Made by a program: the position numbers and the translations under genes
NCBI GenBank assembly: GCA_938003835.1
Contig: CALKXJ010000013.1
Coordinates: 1 to 64,000, forward strand
DNA length: 64,000 nt
Reading direction: 5' to 3'
Origin: an uncultured Bryobacteraceae bacterium
GTDB lineage: Bacteria; Acidobacteriota; Terriglobia; Bryobacterales; Bryobacteraceae
Notes under the pieces: model-generated
What the model saw: the letters and a program-made list of their open reading frames with translations, nothing else
Told to the model about the DNA's origin: nothing
Database searches by the model: none
Shown here: positions 1 to 8,612 of the stretch, piece by piece
Numbering within the stretch: position 1 is the first letter of the stretch
Layout: every line of letters starts with the position of its first letter

Positions 1-318
1 GGCGCCGCCGGCGTGCAGCCGCAGATTGGGGTCAAGGGGGCGGCCGGGTTTCCCGCAGGCGGCTGGCTGGGACATCAGAGATGCTCCGGCAGGGAGCGTA
101 GGCACGGGCTGGGCCGCAGGACCGGGTGGTGCTGCCGCAAATGGCTGGGGGCCGTGGTGAAAGATTGCGGCGAGGGGCGTCACGGGGACGGCCGGGGCCA
201 CGGAAGTATGGGGAGCCAATGACAGCCGCCTGGACGAGAGTTTGCTACCCGCTCCCAAGCCAATCCGCGCCGCAGCTGCGGGAGGAAGGAAGAGGGGGGC
301 AGAGTGCGGGGAATCCGA
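1..318. other. No supported gene; Pro/Ala-rich low-complexity stretch
   Basis: The first 318 bases hold no gene I can support. One minus-strand frame stays open to the window edge and would encode a Pro/Ala-rich peptide, but it has no clear start, ribosome binding site or recognisable domain. It could be the end of a gene lying mostly outside the window. Confidence 0.3.
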
Positions 319-396
319 TGGTCGGGCCGCCGGGATTTGAACCCGGGACCTCTTGCACCCCAAGCAAGCGCGCTAGCCAGGCTGCGCCACGGCCCG
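319..396 (-). tRNA. tRNA-Pro (anticodon GGG)
   Basis: The minus strand folds as a full cloverleaf. A 7-bp acceptor pairs CGGGCCG with CGGCCCG. The anticodon stem CTTGC/GCAAG encloses a loop with anticodon GGG, which reads CCC. The T-arm is CCGGG-TTCAAAT-CCCGG. The terminal CCA is encoded (319-321). The gene lies upstream of, and opposite to, the acyl-CoA dehydrogenase operon. Confidence 0.95.
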
Positions 397-471
397 AAAC
401 CTCCCTCATTCTAGCGCACCCCTGCCAACCCAGGGAAGTCAAACAAGTGGCGATCGGCGCCGCCGCTTGTC

Positions 472-477
472 GATAAT
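472..477 (+). promoter_or_regulatory. Candidate -10 box of the acyl-CoA dehydrogenase/ETF operon
   Basis: GATAAT lies 33 bases before the start codon at 511 and no clear -35 is visible. A Shine-Dalgarno-like GAGGA at 501-505 fixes the start at 511. Confidence 0.35.
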
Positions 478-510
478 GAGACTCTTGACGCCAATTTCCT
501 GAGGACTTCT

Positions 511-2742
511 ATGACGAGACCCGGTAGCCGCGCCGCCCGCCCCGCGCTCCGCACTCTTCCCGGCGACGACGTGCGCCAGATCATGTGGCGCTACGCTGAA
601 CGCTACGACCTCCAAATGCTCGTGCAGGCGGCCCGCTCGGTCGCCCGCGGCCTCGTCGCCCGCCTGGTGGCCGAGGGCGCCCGCCACACCCACGAGTGGA
701 CCGAAGCCAAGGCCCGGATGCTCGAGGCTTTCGACGAGGCCGGCCTCACCGCCGTCTACATCGACCCCGCTTACGGGGGCTATATCGAGGGGCCTAAGAA
801 CCTCGCCCTGGCGCTGGTAGCCTTCGAGCTGGCCTGGGTGGACGCCGGCGCCGCCACGGCCAGCCTCGCCACCGCCCTGGCGCTCGCTCCCATCCACGAG
901 CGCGGCACCGAGGAGCAAAAGCAGCGCTACATGAGCCTCGCCGTGCCCGCCCCGGGCCGCCCGCCCTGGCGCGGCGCGTTCTGCCTCACCGAGCCCATCC
1001 CTTACGTCGGCGTCGAGACCGGCCTGCTCAGCGGCAAGGCCCGCGTGGCGGAGTGGCCCGAGGACGGCGAGCCGATCCTCGAGGTCACCAAGCGCGGCCG
1101 GTTCATCACCAACATGGGCTTCGCCAACTTCGTCACCGCGGCCGTCGACTCGGGCGATGAGCGCATCCAGGGAAGCTGTATGGTCATTCTCGAGGAGTCC
1201 GACCCCGGCATCTTCGACCGCGGCACGCCCGCGCGCAAGCTCGTCCACCAGCTCTCCTCCACCGCCGATCCGGTCTTTGCGCTGCGCGTGCCGGCCAGCC
1301 GCATTGTCGGCGGCTACACCGTCCGCGATGGCGTTCTGGTACCCAACTACGACCACGCCGAGATCATCGAGGCCGTATTCCGCCGCACCCGCGTTACCGT
1401 GGGCCTGATGACCGCGGCGAAGCTTCTCTCGGCCGTCGAGCCCCTCATCCGCTATCACCGCGAGCGCTTTCGCGGCGGCGAGGCGGTCGCTCCGGGCACG
1501 CCGCGCTATGAGCTCGGGCTCCAGCAGCGGGAGGACGTGCTGCACCGCCTGGTCGACATCTGGGCCACCGGGGAGGCCGCGGCCTCCCTCGGCTTCGCCG
1601 CTGCCCGCCTCTTCGACGAGCTCGACCCGCTCGAACGGCAAAAGGACGCGATTCTGGCATCGCGGGGCGTTCGGGGCGGTCTGGCCGCCTTCAAGGCGCT
1701 GCGGAACTCGCAGAAGGACGCCCTCGAGCTGATCGCGCTCGAAGCGGCGCCGGAGGACCGGCGCAACCAGGCGCGCCTCGAGGAGCTGAGCAGCGATCCG
1801 CTCGTGCGGTTCCTCATGCTCGACGCCGTCGCCAACGTGCTGTGCCCGGCGGCCAAGCTCTGGAACACCGGCCACGGCGCCAACATGATGCGCGAGGCCG
1901 TGAGCCTCATGGGCGGCTACGGCATCACCGAGGATTGTCCCGGCTTCCTGGGCTACAAGTGGATGGACGCGCAACTGGAGGCCACCTACGAAGGGCCCGA
2001 AGCGGTCCAGCGCCGCCAGTTGAGCGTCACCATGACGAACGAGATCTTCCTGGCGCAGTTCCGCGCCTGGATCACGGAGATGCGGCGGATTGCCTCGCGG
2101 CGTCCGGGCACGGGCGCCTGCGCTTTGGCCTCCGCCATGAGCCTGTGGCTGTGGACGCTCGAGCACCTGGAGAAAGCCCGCGACGCCGACGGCGTCAAGC
2201 TCTTCCAGGGGTCGCGGCACGGGGTCGTCTTTCCGCTGGCCGACGCGCTGGCATGGCTGGTGGCCGTGCGGGCTCAGATTCTCGACCTGGTCGAGCTGGC
2301 TGAGAAAGGGCCGCAGAACCCCGCCGTGGCCGAAGGTCTCGAAGGCCTGCTCGCCTTCTTCACCGACCTCGCGCACGCCCATGTGGTGCGCGCCGCCTCC
2401 GAGGTGGGACGCATCTGCGCGACCCTGGTGTTCGGCTACAATCGCCACCCCGCCTGGGATGACCCGAGCGCTCCGGCCTGCTACCGCGAGGAAGAGCTGG
2501 CCTCCATCGAGGGACTCATTCCCGGCATCGCCGCCTACGCCACCGAAAGCGAGGCCCTGCGCGCTGACGGATCGCATCCGGCCAAGGCCGGTCCGTGCGT
2601 CCGTTTCGAAGGTCTGGAGGACTTCACGCGGCTGCGCGCGAAACTCGACGGCTGCCTCACCGGCGGCCAGCTCGCGAAAGATCGCGCCGCCCGCGCCCTG
2701 ACTCAGGTGATGATCCCCGCCGCCCTGGACTATCCGGCATGA
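511..2742 (+). CDS. Acyl-CoA dehydrogenase family protein, long form
   Basis: Flavin-dependent acyl-CoA dehydrogenase expected to make enoyl-CoA and pass electrons to an ETF. It has 743 residues, against about 380 for the core family and about 600 for forms with a C-terminal extension. The family order is visible: an N-terminal helical part, a middle beta domain with FCLTEP near residue 156, and a C-terminal helical domain with LMGGYGITED. The base is probably Glu494 in YEGPEA, the position that reads YEGT in relatives. GAGGA six bases upstream supports the ATG. The stop overlaps the next start (ATGA), so it is translationally coupled to the ETF-quinone oxidoreductase. Acyl specificity cannot be read from sequence. 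Confidence 0.85.
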   Translation: MTRPGSRAARPALRTLPGDDVRQIMWRYAERYDLQMLVQAARSVARGLVARLVAEGARHTHEWTEAKARMLEAFDEAGLTAVYIDPAYGGYIEGPKNLALALVAFELAWVDAGAATASLATALALAPIHERGTEEQKQRYMSLAVPAPGRPPWRGAFCLTEPIPYVGVETGLLSGKARVAEWPEDGEPILEVTKRGRFITNMGFANFVTAAVDSGDERIQGSCMVILEESDPGIFDRGTPARKLVHQLSSTADPVFALRVPASRIVGGYTVRDGVLVPNYDHAEIIEAVFRRTRVTVGLMTAAKLLSAVEPLIRYHRERFRGGEAVAPGTPRYELGLQQREDVLHRLVDIWATGEAAASLGFAAARLFDELDPLERQKDAILASRGVRGGLAAFKALRNSQKDALELIALEAAPEDRRNQARLEELSSDPLVRFLMLDAVANVLCPAAKLWNTGHGANMMREAVSLMGGYGITEDCPGFLGYKWMDAQLEATYEGPEAVQRRQLSVTMTNEIFLAQFRAWITEMRRIASRRPGTGACALASAMSLWLWTLEHLEKARDADGVKLFQGSRHGVVFPLADALAWLVAVRAQILDLVELAEKGPQNPAVAEGLEGLLAFFTDLAHAHVVRAASEVGRICATLVFGYNRHPAWDDPSAPACYREEELASIEGLIPGIAAYATESEALRADGSHPAKAGPCVRFEGLEDFTRLRAKLDGCLTGGQLAKDRAARALTQVMIPAALDYPA

Positions 2743-4559
2743 GCGAGCCCGAGCTGACCCGCCCGGTGATGGAGACCGACATCGTCTGCGCCGGCTTCGG
2801 ACCGGCCGCCGGAGGGTTTCTGACCACGCTGGCGCGCCGGCTGGCGGATCCTTCGAAGCCTCCGATCGAAAGCCGCGCCATGCCCGGCCTGCCGCTCCAG
2901 GTGGTTTGCTATGAGCGGGCTGACGACATCGGCTTTGGCGTCTCCGGCGCGGTGACGCGCGCCCGCGCGATCCGTGAAAGTTTCCCCGATCTGGACCCGG
3001 CGGCGATCCCGATGGCGGCCGCGGTGAGCCGCGAAAAGCTGGTCTACCTGCTCGATCCGATCGGCGCTAGCCGGCGCCCAGCCGCGCTGCGTCTCGCCGA
3101 CCGGCTGATCCGCGCCCTCGGCTCGGTTCTCGGGCTCGAGCACGAGGCCCTCGAGCTTGCCTGGCTGCCCGCGTTTCTCAAAAAAGAGGATGGGCTGGTG
3201 CTCTCGATCGCGCAGTTTAACCAGTGGGTGGGCCAGCAGCTCCTGATGACGGGTGCGGTGCAGATCTGGCCCGGCACGCCTGTGGCCGACATCGTCGTCG
3301 AAAACGGCACGGTGGCCGGCGTGCGGCTGATGGATCAGGGCGTGGACCGGCATGGAAAGCCGGCGGCCGGCTATCAGCCCGGCATGGAGGTGCGCGCCGC
3401 GCTCACCGTGGCTGCCGACGGCCCGGTAGGCGCCGTGGGGCGGAGGCTCGATGCGGCCTTCGGCACGCCGGAGGGCTTCGACAACCGCGAGTGGGCCATC
3501 GGCATGAAGTTCGTCATCGAGCTCGCCGGACAGGCGGAGCTCGAAACCGGCACGGTGATCCACACCATCGGTTATCCGGAGCCCGAGATCTTCGGGTTCC
3601 TTTATGTGCACCCGGAGCGGATCGCTTCGGTGGGCATCTTCGTGCCCTCGTGGTTCGATAACCCGGCCCGCACCGCCTACCGCTACCTCCAGCACTACAT
3701 CCGGCACCCGTATCTATGGCGGTACCTCGAAGGAGGCCGCCTGCGCTCCTGGGGCGCCAAATCGATCCGCGAATCGGGCCGGCGCGGCGAGCCGAAACTC
3801 GCCGGGAACGGCTATGCGCGCATCGGCGAAGGCTCGGCTTCGACCAACGTACTCACCAACTCCGGCGTCGACGAGGCCTGGGCGACCGGCGTGATGCTCG
3901 CTGAAGCGGTGATCGAGCTGCTCGAGCAGGGCAAACCTTTCACGCGCGAGAATCTGGAAGCGAGCTACGTCGCCCGCCGGCGAGCCAGTTGGGTCGAAAA
4001 GGAGGCGCGCATGGCCGAGCACGCGCGCGACGGCTTCCACCGCGGCTTCCTCAGCGGACTCGCGGGAGTGGCGCTGGCCGGCCTGACGCGCGGGCGGCTC
4101 CGCCTGCCGGGCCGGCCCCGGAAACCGGCGCCGTCCCTGGAAGAATATTTCCGCGGCCGGATCCCCCCGGAAGAGATTGCGCGGATCCGCGCCGAGTGCG
4201 CCCGCCAGAACCGCCCCCTGCACGACGCCCTGATGGAGCGCGCCGGCTGGCCGCCCATCCCCCTCGACGGCCGGCTGCTCGTCAGTCACCAGGACGCGCT
4301 GCTGGTGGGCGGCAAGGTGCAGGCGCCTCCGGGCGTGGCCGATCACGTCGTCTTTCTCTACCCGTACCTGTGCGAAGAGTGCGGCATGCGGATCTGTGTC
4401 GAGATCTGCTCGGGCGAGGCGATCCAGCCGCGGGCGGACGGCCCTCCCGTCTTCGAGCGCGAAAAATGCGTCCACTGCGGCGCCTGCGTCTGGAACTGTC
4501 CCAGGGAGAACGTGTTGCTCGAGGCGGGCGCCGGCGGGCTGCACTCGGCGGAGAATTGA
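2739..4559 (+). CDS. ETF-quinone oxidoreductase / FixC-FixX-like fusion
   Basis: Flavoprotein of 606 residues expected to take electrons from ETF to the quinone pool at the membrane. The N-terminus carries a dinucleotide-binding turn (AGFGPAAGG). The C-terminal 65 residues are a ferredoxin domain with eight cysteines: C545, C548, C553, C557 and C577, C580, C583, C587. Mitochondrial ETF-QO has one four-cysteine cluster, so the eight-cysteine tail looks more like FixX fused to FixC. The start ATG at 2739 overlaps the dehydrogenase stop. A longer in-frame reading from 2595 lies inside the upstream gene and was rejected. etfB and etfA follow directly. Confidence 0.85.
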   Translation: MSEPELTRPVMETDIVCAGFGPAAGGFLTTLARRLADPSKPPIESRAMPGLPLQVVCYERADDIGFGVSGAVTRARAIRESFPDLDPAAIPMAAAVSREKLVYLLDPIGASRRPAALRLADRLIRALGSVLGLEHEALELAWLPAFLKKEDGLVLSIAQFNQWVGQQLLMTGAVQIWPGTPVADIVVENGTVAGVRLMDQGVDRHGKPAAGYQPGMEVRAALTVAADGPVGAVGRRLDAAFGTPEGFDNREWAIGMKFVIELAGQAELETGTVIHTIGYPEPEIFGFLYVHPERIASVGIFVPSWFDNPARTAYRYLQHYIRHPYLWRYLEGGRLRSWGAKSIRESGRRGEPKLAGNGYARIGEGSASTNVLTNSGVDEAWATGVMLAEAVIELLEQGKPFTRENLEASYVARRRASWVEKEARMAEHARDGFHRGFLSGLAGVALAGLTRGRLRLPGRPRKPAPSLEEYFRGRIPPEEIARIRAECARQNRPLHDALMERAGWPPIPLDGRLLVSHQDALLVGGKVQAPPGVADHVVFLYPYLCEECGMRICVEICSGEAIQPRADGPPVFEREKCVHCGACVWNCPRENVLLEAGAGGLHSAEN

Positions 4560-4575
4560 TCAGGAGAGCGAGCTG

Positions 4576-5385
4576 ATGAACCTGAGCTTTCACATCGTCG
4601 TCTGCGCGGGCATCGTTCCGGACCCGCTCCAGACGCTCGAGCCCGTAATCGGAGATTCGGGCCCTGCACTGAAAAACGAGATGCTGCTGCCGGCGGTGCT
4701 CGACCCCTGGGCGGCGCACGCGCTCTATGAAGCCGCGCACCTGGCGCGCGGGCACGCAGGCAGCAAGGTCTGGCTGGTCAGCCTCAGCCCGCGCGCCAAG
4801 CTCCAGCAGGTGATGATGACCGTGGCGCAGAAGGCGCCGTTCGAGCTGGTGGCTCTGGACGGCCCGGCAGGCGGCTTCACCGACAGTGCGGAGGTGGCCG
4901 GCGCGCTCGCTGCCGCCATCGAAGCCATACCCGGCCTGGACCGCTCGCGACTGCTCCTATTCGGCGGCTGGGAGTCGGCCGCGCGCGGCGCCGGCACCAC
5001 GCTGGCGATGGTCGGCGAGCGCCTTGGCATCTTCGATCAGTTTCAGGGTGTCGATGAACTGCGCGTGGAGCCGGACGGCTCGCTGCGAATCCTCGAGCGG
5101 GTCGAAGGCGGCCGCCACCAGATTTCGCGCTGCGCCGGACCGCCGGCGGTGCTGGGCTGGGCGACGGGCTCGCTCGCCGAGCCGCCCAATCAGCCGCAGC
5201 TTGGCATGCAGAACATGCGCACCATCCTGCCCGCGCTCCAGCGGGCCCAATCGGTTGCGCTTCCCGCCGCGGAACTGCGCTTCGTGCGCGTGGCGTTGCC
5301 GAGCCAGCAGCGCCAGACGCGCATCGTCCGCGACGTCGCGGCCGAAGAGGTGGCGCGCGAGATCGTCGACTGGATCCGGGGGTAG
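4576..5385 (+). CDS. Electron transfer flavoprotein, beta subunit (divergent)
   Basis: Small ETF subunit, 269 residues. The start is an ATG preceded by CAGGAGAGCG. It opens with FHIVVCAGIVPDP, the position where relatives read KVPDT. The usual AMP-binding DGDTGQVGP-like segment is replaced by GWESAARGAGTTLAMVGERL (about residues 133-152), so cofactor binding may differ from classical EtfB. It sits 16 bases after the ETF-QO stop and 3 bases before etfA, as part of one operon. Assignment rests on residual similarity and gene order. Confidence 0.75.
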   Translation: MNLSFHIVVCAGIVPDPLQTLEPVIGDSGPALKNEMLLPAVLDPWAAHALYEAAHLARGHAGSKVWLVSLSPRAKLQQVMMTVAQKAPFELVALDGPAGGFTDSAEVAGALAAAIEAIPGLDRSRLLLFGGWESAARGAGTTLAMVGERLGIFDQFQGVDELRVEPDGSLRILERVEGGRHQISRCAGPPAVLGWATGSLAEPPNQPQLGMQNMRTILPALQRAQSVALPAAELRFVRVALPSQQRQTRIVRDVAAEEVAREIVDWIRG

Positions 5386-5388
5386 GCC

Positions 5389-6432
5389 ATGGAACAGGTT
5401 CTGCTGTTGTTGACGACGGGTGAGAACGGCTCGATCGGCAAGGCCGAGCGCGAGGCGGTAACGGCCACGCGCAACCTGGTGTGCGCGTTGGGCGGCTCGG
5501 TGTGGACGGTGGGCCTGATCGGCGGCACAATCTCCCCGGCCGCCGAGCAACTGGCGGGCTGCGGCGCGGCCGGCTTCGTGGGGGTCGAAGGGAAGGAGTT
5601 CGCCGTTTCCCGGTATGCCTCCGATGCCGCGGCGGCGGAGGCGCTCTGCCGTGCGATTGGGGCCGGCCTAGTGCTGGCGCCGGGCAGTTCACGGCTTATG
5701 CGTGCGCTCGGCGGCGTCGCCCAGCGCCTCGGCGCCCGCATCGACACGCACGTGGTGGGCCTGCGGGTTCAGGACGGGGCCATTCAGGCGGACCGCTGGT
5801 ACTACCGCCAGCGCATCGAGGCGACGCTCACGCGCGCGCACCGGCCGTGGATTCTCGCGCTCGACCCGGGATCTTTTCCCCCTTGGGATGGCGCACCGGG
5901 CACGGCTTCCGTCAAACGGGTGCCGCTCGAGCTTGGACCCGAGGCGCAGCGCACCGATGTCGTCGGACTTCAAGCCGTCGACACCGGCGAACAGACGATC
6001 CGGCCCGAGGCCGAGCTCCTCTTTGTCGCCGGAGCGGGTTGGACGAAGAAGCAGCCAGACGGCAAGACGCACGTCGAGGAGGCGGCGCATCTGATTCTGG
6101 AGTTTGTTCGCAAGACTAAGGCGTCGCTCGGCAGCTCGAAGTCCCTGGTGGATCTCGCCGGCGAGGGCCAGGCCGTACTGCCCTTCCTCACCCACTTACA
6201 CCAGGTGGGCCAGACTGGCGCGACGCCCCGGCATCCCAAAGGCCTTGCCACCTGCTGCCACGGCGAAGAGCCGCATGTGGTGGGCTGGCGTTTCATCGGC
6301 GAGCGGCGAGCGATCAATCTGGACGCCAACTGCGGCTGGGCGCGCGGCAAGGCCGATGTGCTCTACGTCGCCGACGCCTTCGAGGTCCTCCGGGCGGCCC
6401 TGCGGCTGCTCGAAGGGAACGAACATCGGTAG
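5389..6432 (+). CDS. Electron transfer flavoprotein, alpha subunit (divergent)
   Basis: Large ETF subunit, 347 residues, expected to bind FAD through its C-terminal domain. HQVGQTGATPRHPKG matches the VGQTGKTV motif of EtfA. The normally conserved GISGAIQH segment is replaced by GLATCCHGEEPHVVG, while the final segment (VADAFEVLRAAL) keeps the expected ending. It is last in the acyl-CoA dehydrogenase/ETF operon. The altered FAD-site residues mark this as a specialised ETF lineage, possibly dedicated to the neighbouring dehydrogenase. That pairing is inference. Confidence 0.75.
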   Translation: MEQVLLLLTTGENGSIGKAEREAVTATRNLVCALGGSVWTVGLIGGTISPAAEQLAGCGAAGFVGVEGKEFAVSRYASDAAAAEALCRAIGAGLVLAPGSSRLMRALGGVAQRLGARIDTHVVGLRVQDGAIQADRWYYRQRIEATLTRAHRPWILALDPGSFPPWDGAPGTASVKRVPLELGPEAQRTDVVGLQAVDTGEQTIRPEAELLFVAGAGWTKKQPDGKTHVEEAAHLILEFVRKTKASLGSSKSLVDLAGEGQAVLPFLTHLHQVGQTGATPRHPKGLATCCHGEEPHVVGWRFIGERRAINLDANCGWARGKADVLYVADAFEVLRAALRLLEGNEHR

Positions 6433-6620
6433 GCGGCCAATGTCTCGATCGTCGCCAGCGTGAGGGCTCTCAAGGCGCGTCGGCGGTCCCGGCCCCGATC
6501 ACCGGTACGAACAGAGGCGATTCGACCAGGCTTGGGCTCGCCGGAAACTCGACCTTACCGGGACGCCCCGCAACCGCTCGGGCGGATTGCCGACCGCCGA
6601 GCGCCCTCGCTCCGGCCGAC

Positions 6621-7538
6621 TCAGCCGGCGAGCAGCTCTCGGATGCGCGGCGCGAGCTCCTCGTAGCTCATCTCGCCGGGATGGTAAAGCCGGACGATGC
6701 CCTGGCGGTCGATCAGCACCAGCGTCGGCGTGGTGCTGGCGCCGTAAGTCTGGAACGTCTTCTCGCTCACCGGCACCGGCATGCCGTCGAGCGCGGCGTA
6801 GGTTTCGCGGCGGACCCTGTCGATGTAGGCCAGCTCCTCTTCGGGCGTGACCTCACGGCCGCGCTCGGCGTAGCCATAGCGCTGCGTCGGTCCGATGATG
6901 ACCAGGCCCTTGCCGCCGAACTCGTTCCTCAGCCGCGCCAGCACCGGCGCCTGCGTTTTGCAGTCCTTGCACCAATGCGCCCACAAGAACAGGAGGACTG
7001 TCTTGCCGCGCAGGCTCGCGAGCGCCGGCGGCCGATCGCCCAGATATTCGGTGAACTCGATCTCCGGCGCCGGCTTGCCTTCGAGCGACAGCAGGTTGAT
7101 GTTCTTCTGAATCCGCATGCGGATCGAAGTCTTGCCCCAGGCCTCGAGCTCCTGCTGAAGAAAGGCGATCGCCTCCGAGAGCGCACCCCGCCGGGCCAGC
7201 ACCTGCGCCTGCACCTCGATGGAAGCGCCGAGGGCGATCGGCAGGCGCTTTTCCTGATCGAGCGGGCGCCTCTTGAGCAGCTCGAGCGCAAGCTCGCGGA
7301 CCTCGGCCGCGTAGCGCTCGGCGGTGTCGAGATCGCCGGCGAGCAGGGCGCCCCGGCCGAGCCAGGAGAGGCCCTCGAGCATCTCCGGGTTGACCCCGTG
7401 GCGCGTCCGGTGCTCTTCGACCAGACGCGCGGCAGTGGCCAGATCCTTACGGTTGATGGCCGCGCGGACGTCGCGCACCAAATCGGCGGCCCAAGCGAGG
7501 CTCGCCAGTCCCAGAACAGCAAGCAGCTTCCCCTTCAT
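6621..7538 (-). CDS. Thioredoxin-like (TlpA family) exported protein
   Basis: Predicted periplasmic thiol-disulfide protein of 305 residues. A short signal peptide (MKGKLLAVLGLASLAWA) is followed by about 130 helical residues with TPR-like pairs, then a thioredoxin fold from about residue 155. The active site is WCKDC (Cys190, Cys193), and TTPTLVLID carries the cis-proline. The start ATG overlaps the stop of the upstream sugar isomerase by 4 bases, so the two form an operon. A redox or cytochrome-maturation role is possible but not shown. Confidence 0.8.
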   Translation of the reverse strand: MKGKLLAVLGLASLAWAADLVRDVRAAINRKDLATAARLVEEHRTRHGVNPEMLEGLSWLGRGALLAGDLDTAERYAAEVRELALELLKRRPLDQEKRLPIALGASIEVQAQVLARRGALSEAIAFLQQELEAWGKTSIRMRIQKNINLLSLEGKPAPEIEFTEYLGDRPPALASLRGKTVLLFLWAHWCKDCKTQAPVLARLRNEFGGKGLVIIGPTQRYGYAERGREVTPEEELAYIDRVRRETYAALDGMPVPVSEKTFQTYGASTTPTLVLIDRQGIVRLYHPGEMSYEELAPRIRELLAG

Positions 7539-8578
7539 GCGGTTTCTCCCAATATGTGGCGGACGTGGCGGATGCTGGCTTCGAGATCCTCCCGCTCGCG
7601 CGCGGCCCGCTCCTCCGGCGGCACGGGCGGCGGCCCCTCGAGCGGCGTGCCGCGCTCCACCAGCGCCAGGAACCGGCTGAACTCCCAGGCCGGCACGTTG
7701 CGGTAGCCGTCCCAGAACTCGCGCTTCAGATAGGGGAATTCGCGCGGGCCGGTGACAATGACCTCGAGGGTCAGCGCCTTTGCCGGGCAGAGCTCGAGGA
7801 ACTTGCGGATCCACTCGTCCATGCCGACGTTGCCCTCGCCGTTGCGGACCCAGCGCACGGCCGCGCCGTTCTCGGTTCGCCAGACCGCGCTGTCGCGAAC
7901 ATGGCTGGTGAGCGCGTAAGGCGCGAGCACCTCGAGCGTCAGGTGTGGGTCCTCGATCGTCCAGAGCGGGTTGCCCGAATCGATGCAGGCGCCGACGAAG
8001 TCCGTGCCGGCGGCCTCGATCAGGCTCTTGAGCTCGCGCGCCTGCATGTCGCCGGCGTGATTTTCGACCGCGATGCGCACGCCCGCGTCGAGGGCGAGCG
8101 AACGCACCTTGCGCAGCACCTTCACCGTGTTCTCGATGTGGCCCTCGATCGGGATCGGCCCTTTGCGATCCTCCATGCTGCCCAGGAAGGCCCTGACGAT
8201 GGGCGAGCCGGCGGCGCGCGCCGCCCGGATCACCCGTACAAGCTGTTCCTCGGCCGGGCCGTCCTCGGCGCGGAAGCGTTTCGAGGACGGGCAGATCGAG
8301 GTCATGCCGATCTCGAGCTCGATGCCCAGCCTCCGGGCGTGCTCGCCCACCCGGCGCACGTGCGCCTCCTCGAGACTTCCCAGAAAGCGCACCTCGGAGA
8401 AGTGCACCACGCGGGCTCCCTGGCGCGCGCAATAGTCCAGGAACTCGAACGGCGACCAGCCCGAGGAGCGGATGCTGAACAGATCGATGCCCAGCTTCAC
8501 CGGCGCCGGCTTCTGCGCGCGCCCTTCGAGCGCCGCCACGCTCGCCACGCCCGCGCCGAGAAAATCTCTCCGCCGCAT
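7535..8578 (-). CDS. Sugar phosphate isomerase/epimerase family protein (xylose isomerase-like TIM barrel)
   Basis: 347 residues. The N-terminus MRRRDFLGAGVASVAAL is a twin-arginine type export signal. The rest matches the xylose-isomerase-like TIM barrel (AP endonuclease 2 fold), with metal-ligand-type segments such as RIAVENHAGD and FVGACIDSGNPLW. Such proteins act on sugars or sugar acids, and the substrate here is unknown. A GATAAT box ends only 6 bases before the ATG with no ribosome binding site between them, so the mRNA may be leaderless. It is translationally coupled to the thioredoxin-like gene. Confidence 0.8.
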   Translation of the reverse strand: MRRRDFLGAGVASVAALEGRAQKPAPVKLGIDLFSIRSSGWSPFEFLDYCARQGARVVHFSEVRFLGSLEEAHVRRVGEHARRLGIELEIGMTSICPSSKRFRAEDGPAEEQLVRVIRAARAAGSPIVRAFLGSMEDRKGPIPIEGHIENTVKVLRKVRSLALDAGVRIAVENHAGDMQARELKSLIEAAGTDFVGACIDSGNPLWTIEDPHLTLEVLAPYALTSHVRDSAVWRTENGAAVRWVRNGEGNVGMDEWIRKFLELCPAKALTLEVIVTGPREFPYLKREFWDGYRNVPAWEFSRFLALVERGTPLEGPPPVPPEERAAREREDLEASIRHVRHILGETA

Positions 8579-8584
8579 GTTCGT

Positions 8585-8590
8585 ATTATC
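8585..8590 (-). promoter_or_regulatory. -10 box adjacent to start codon (possible leaderless mRNA)
   Basis: On the minus strand GATAAT is followed by six bases (ACGAAC) and then the ATG of the isomerase at 8578. The expected transcription start falls on the start codon. Confidence 0.45.
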
Positions 8591-8612
8591 GCGGAAGCGC
8601 CCCGGAGGCCCC

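Noticed and set aside
439-2577. Long minus-strand open frame opposite the acyl-CoA dehydrogenase
   Set aside because: The plus strand encodes a clear family protein with conserved motifs and ribosome site. The minus frame is Arg/Gly/Ala-rich with no domain, a GC-rich shadow.
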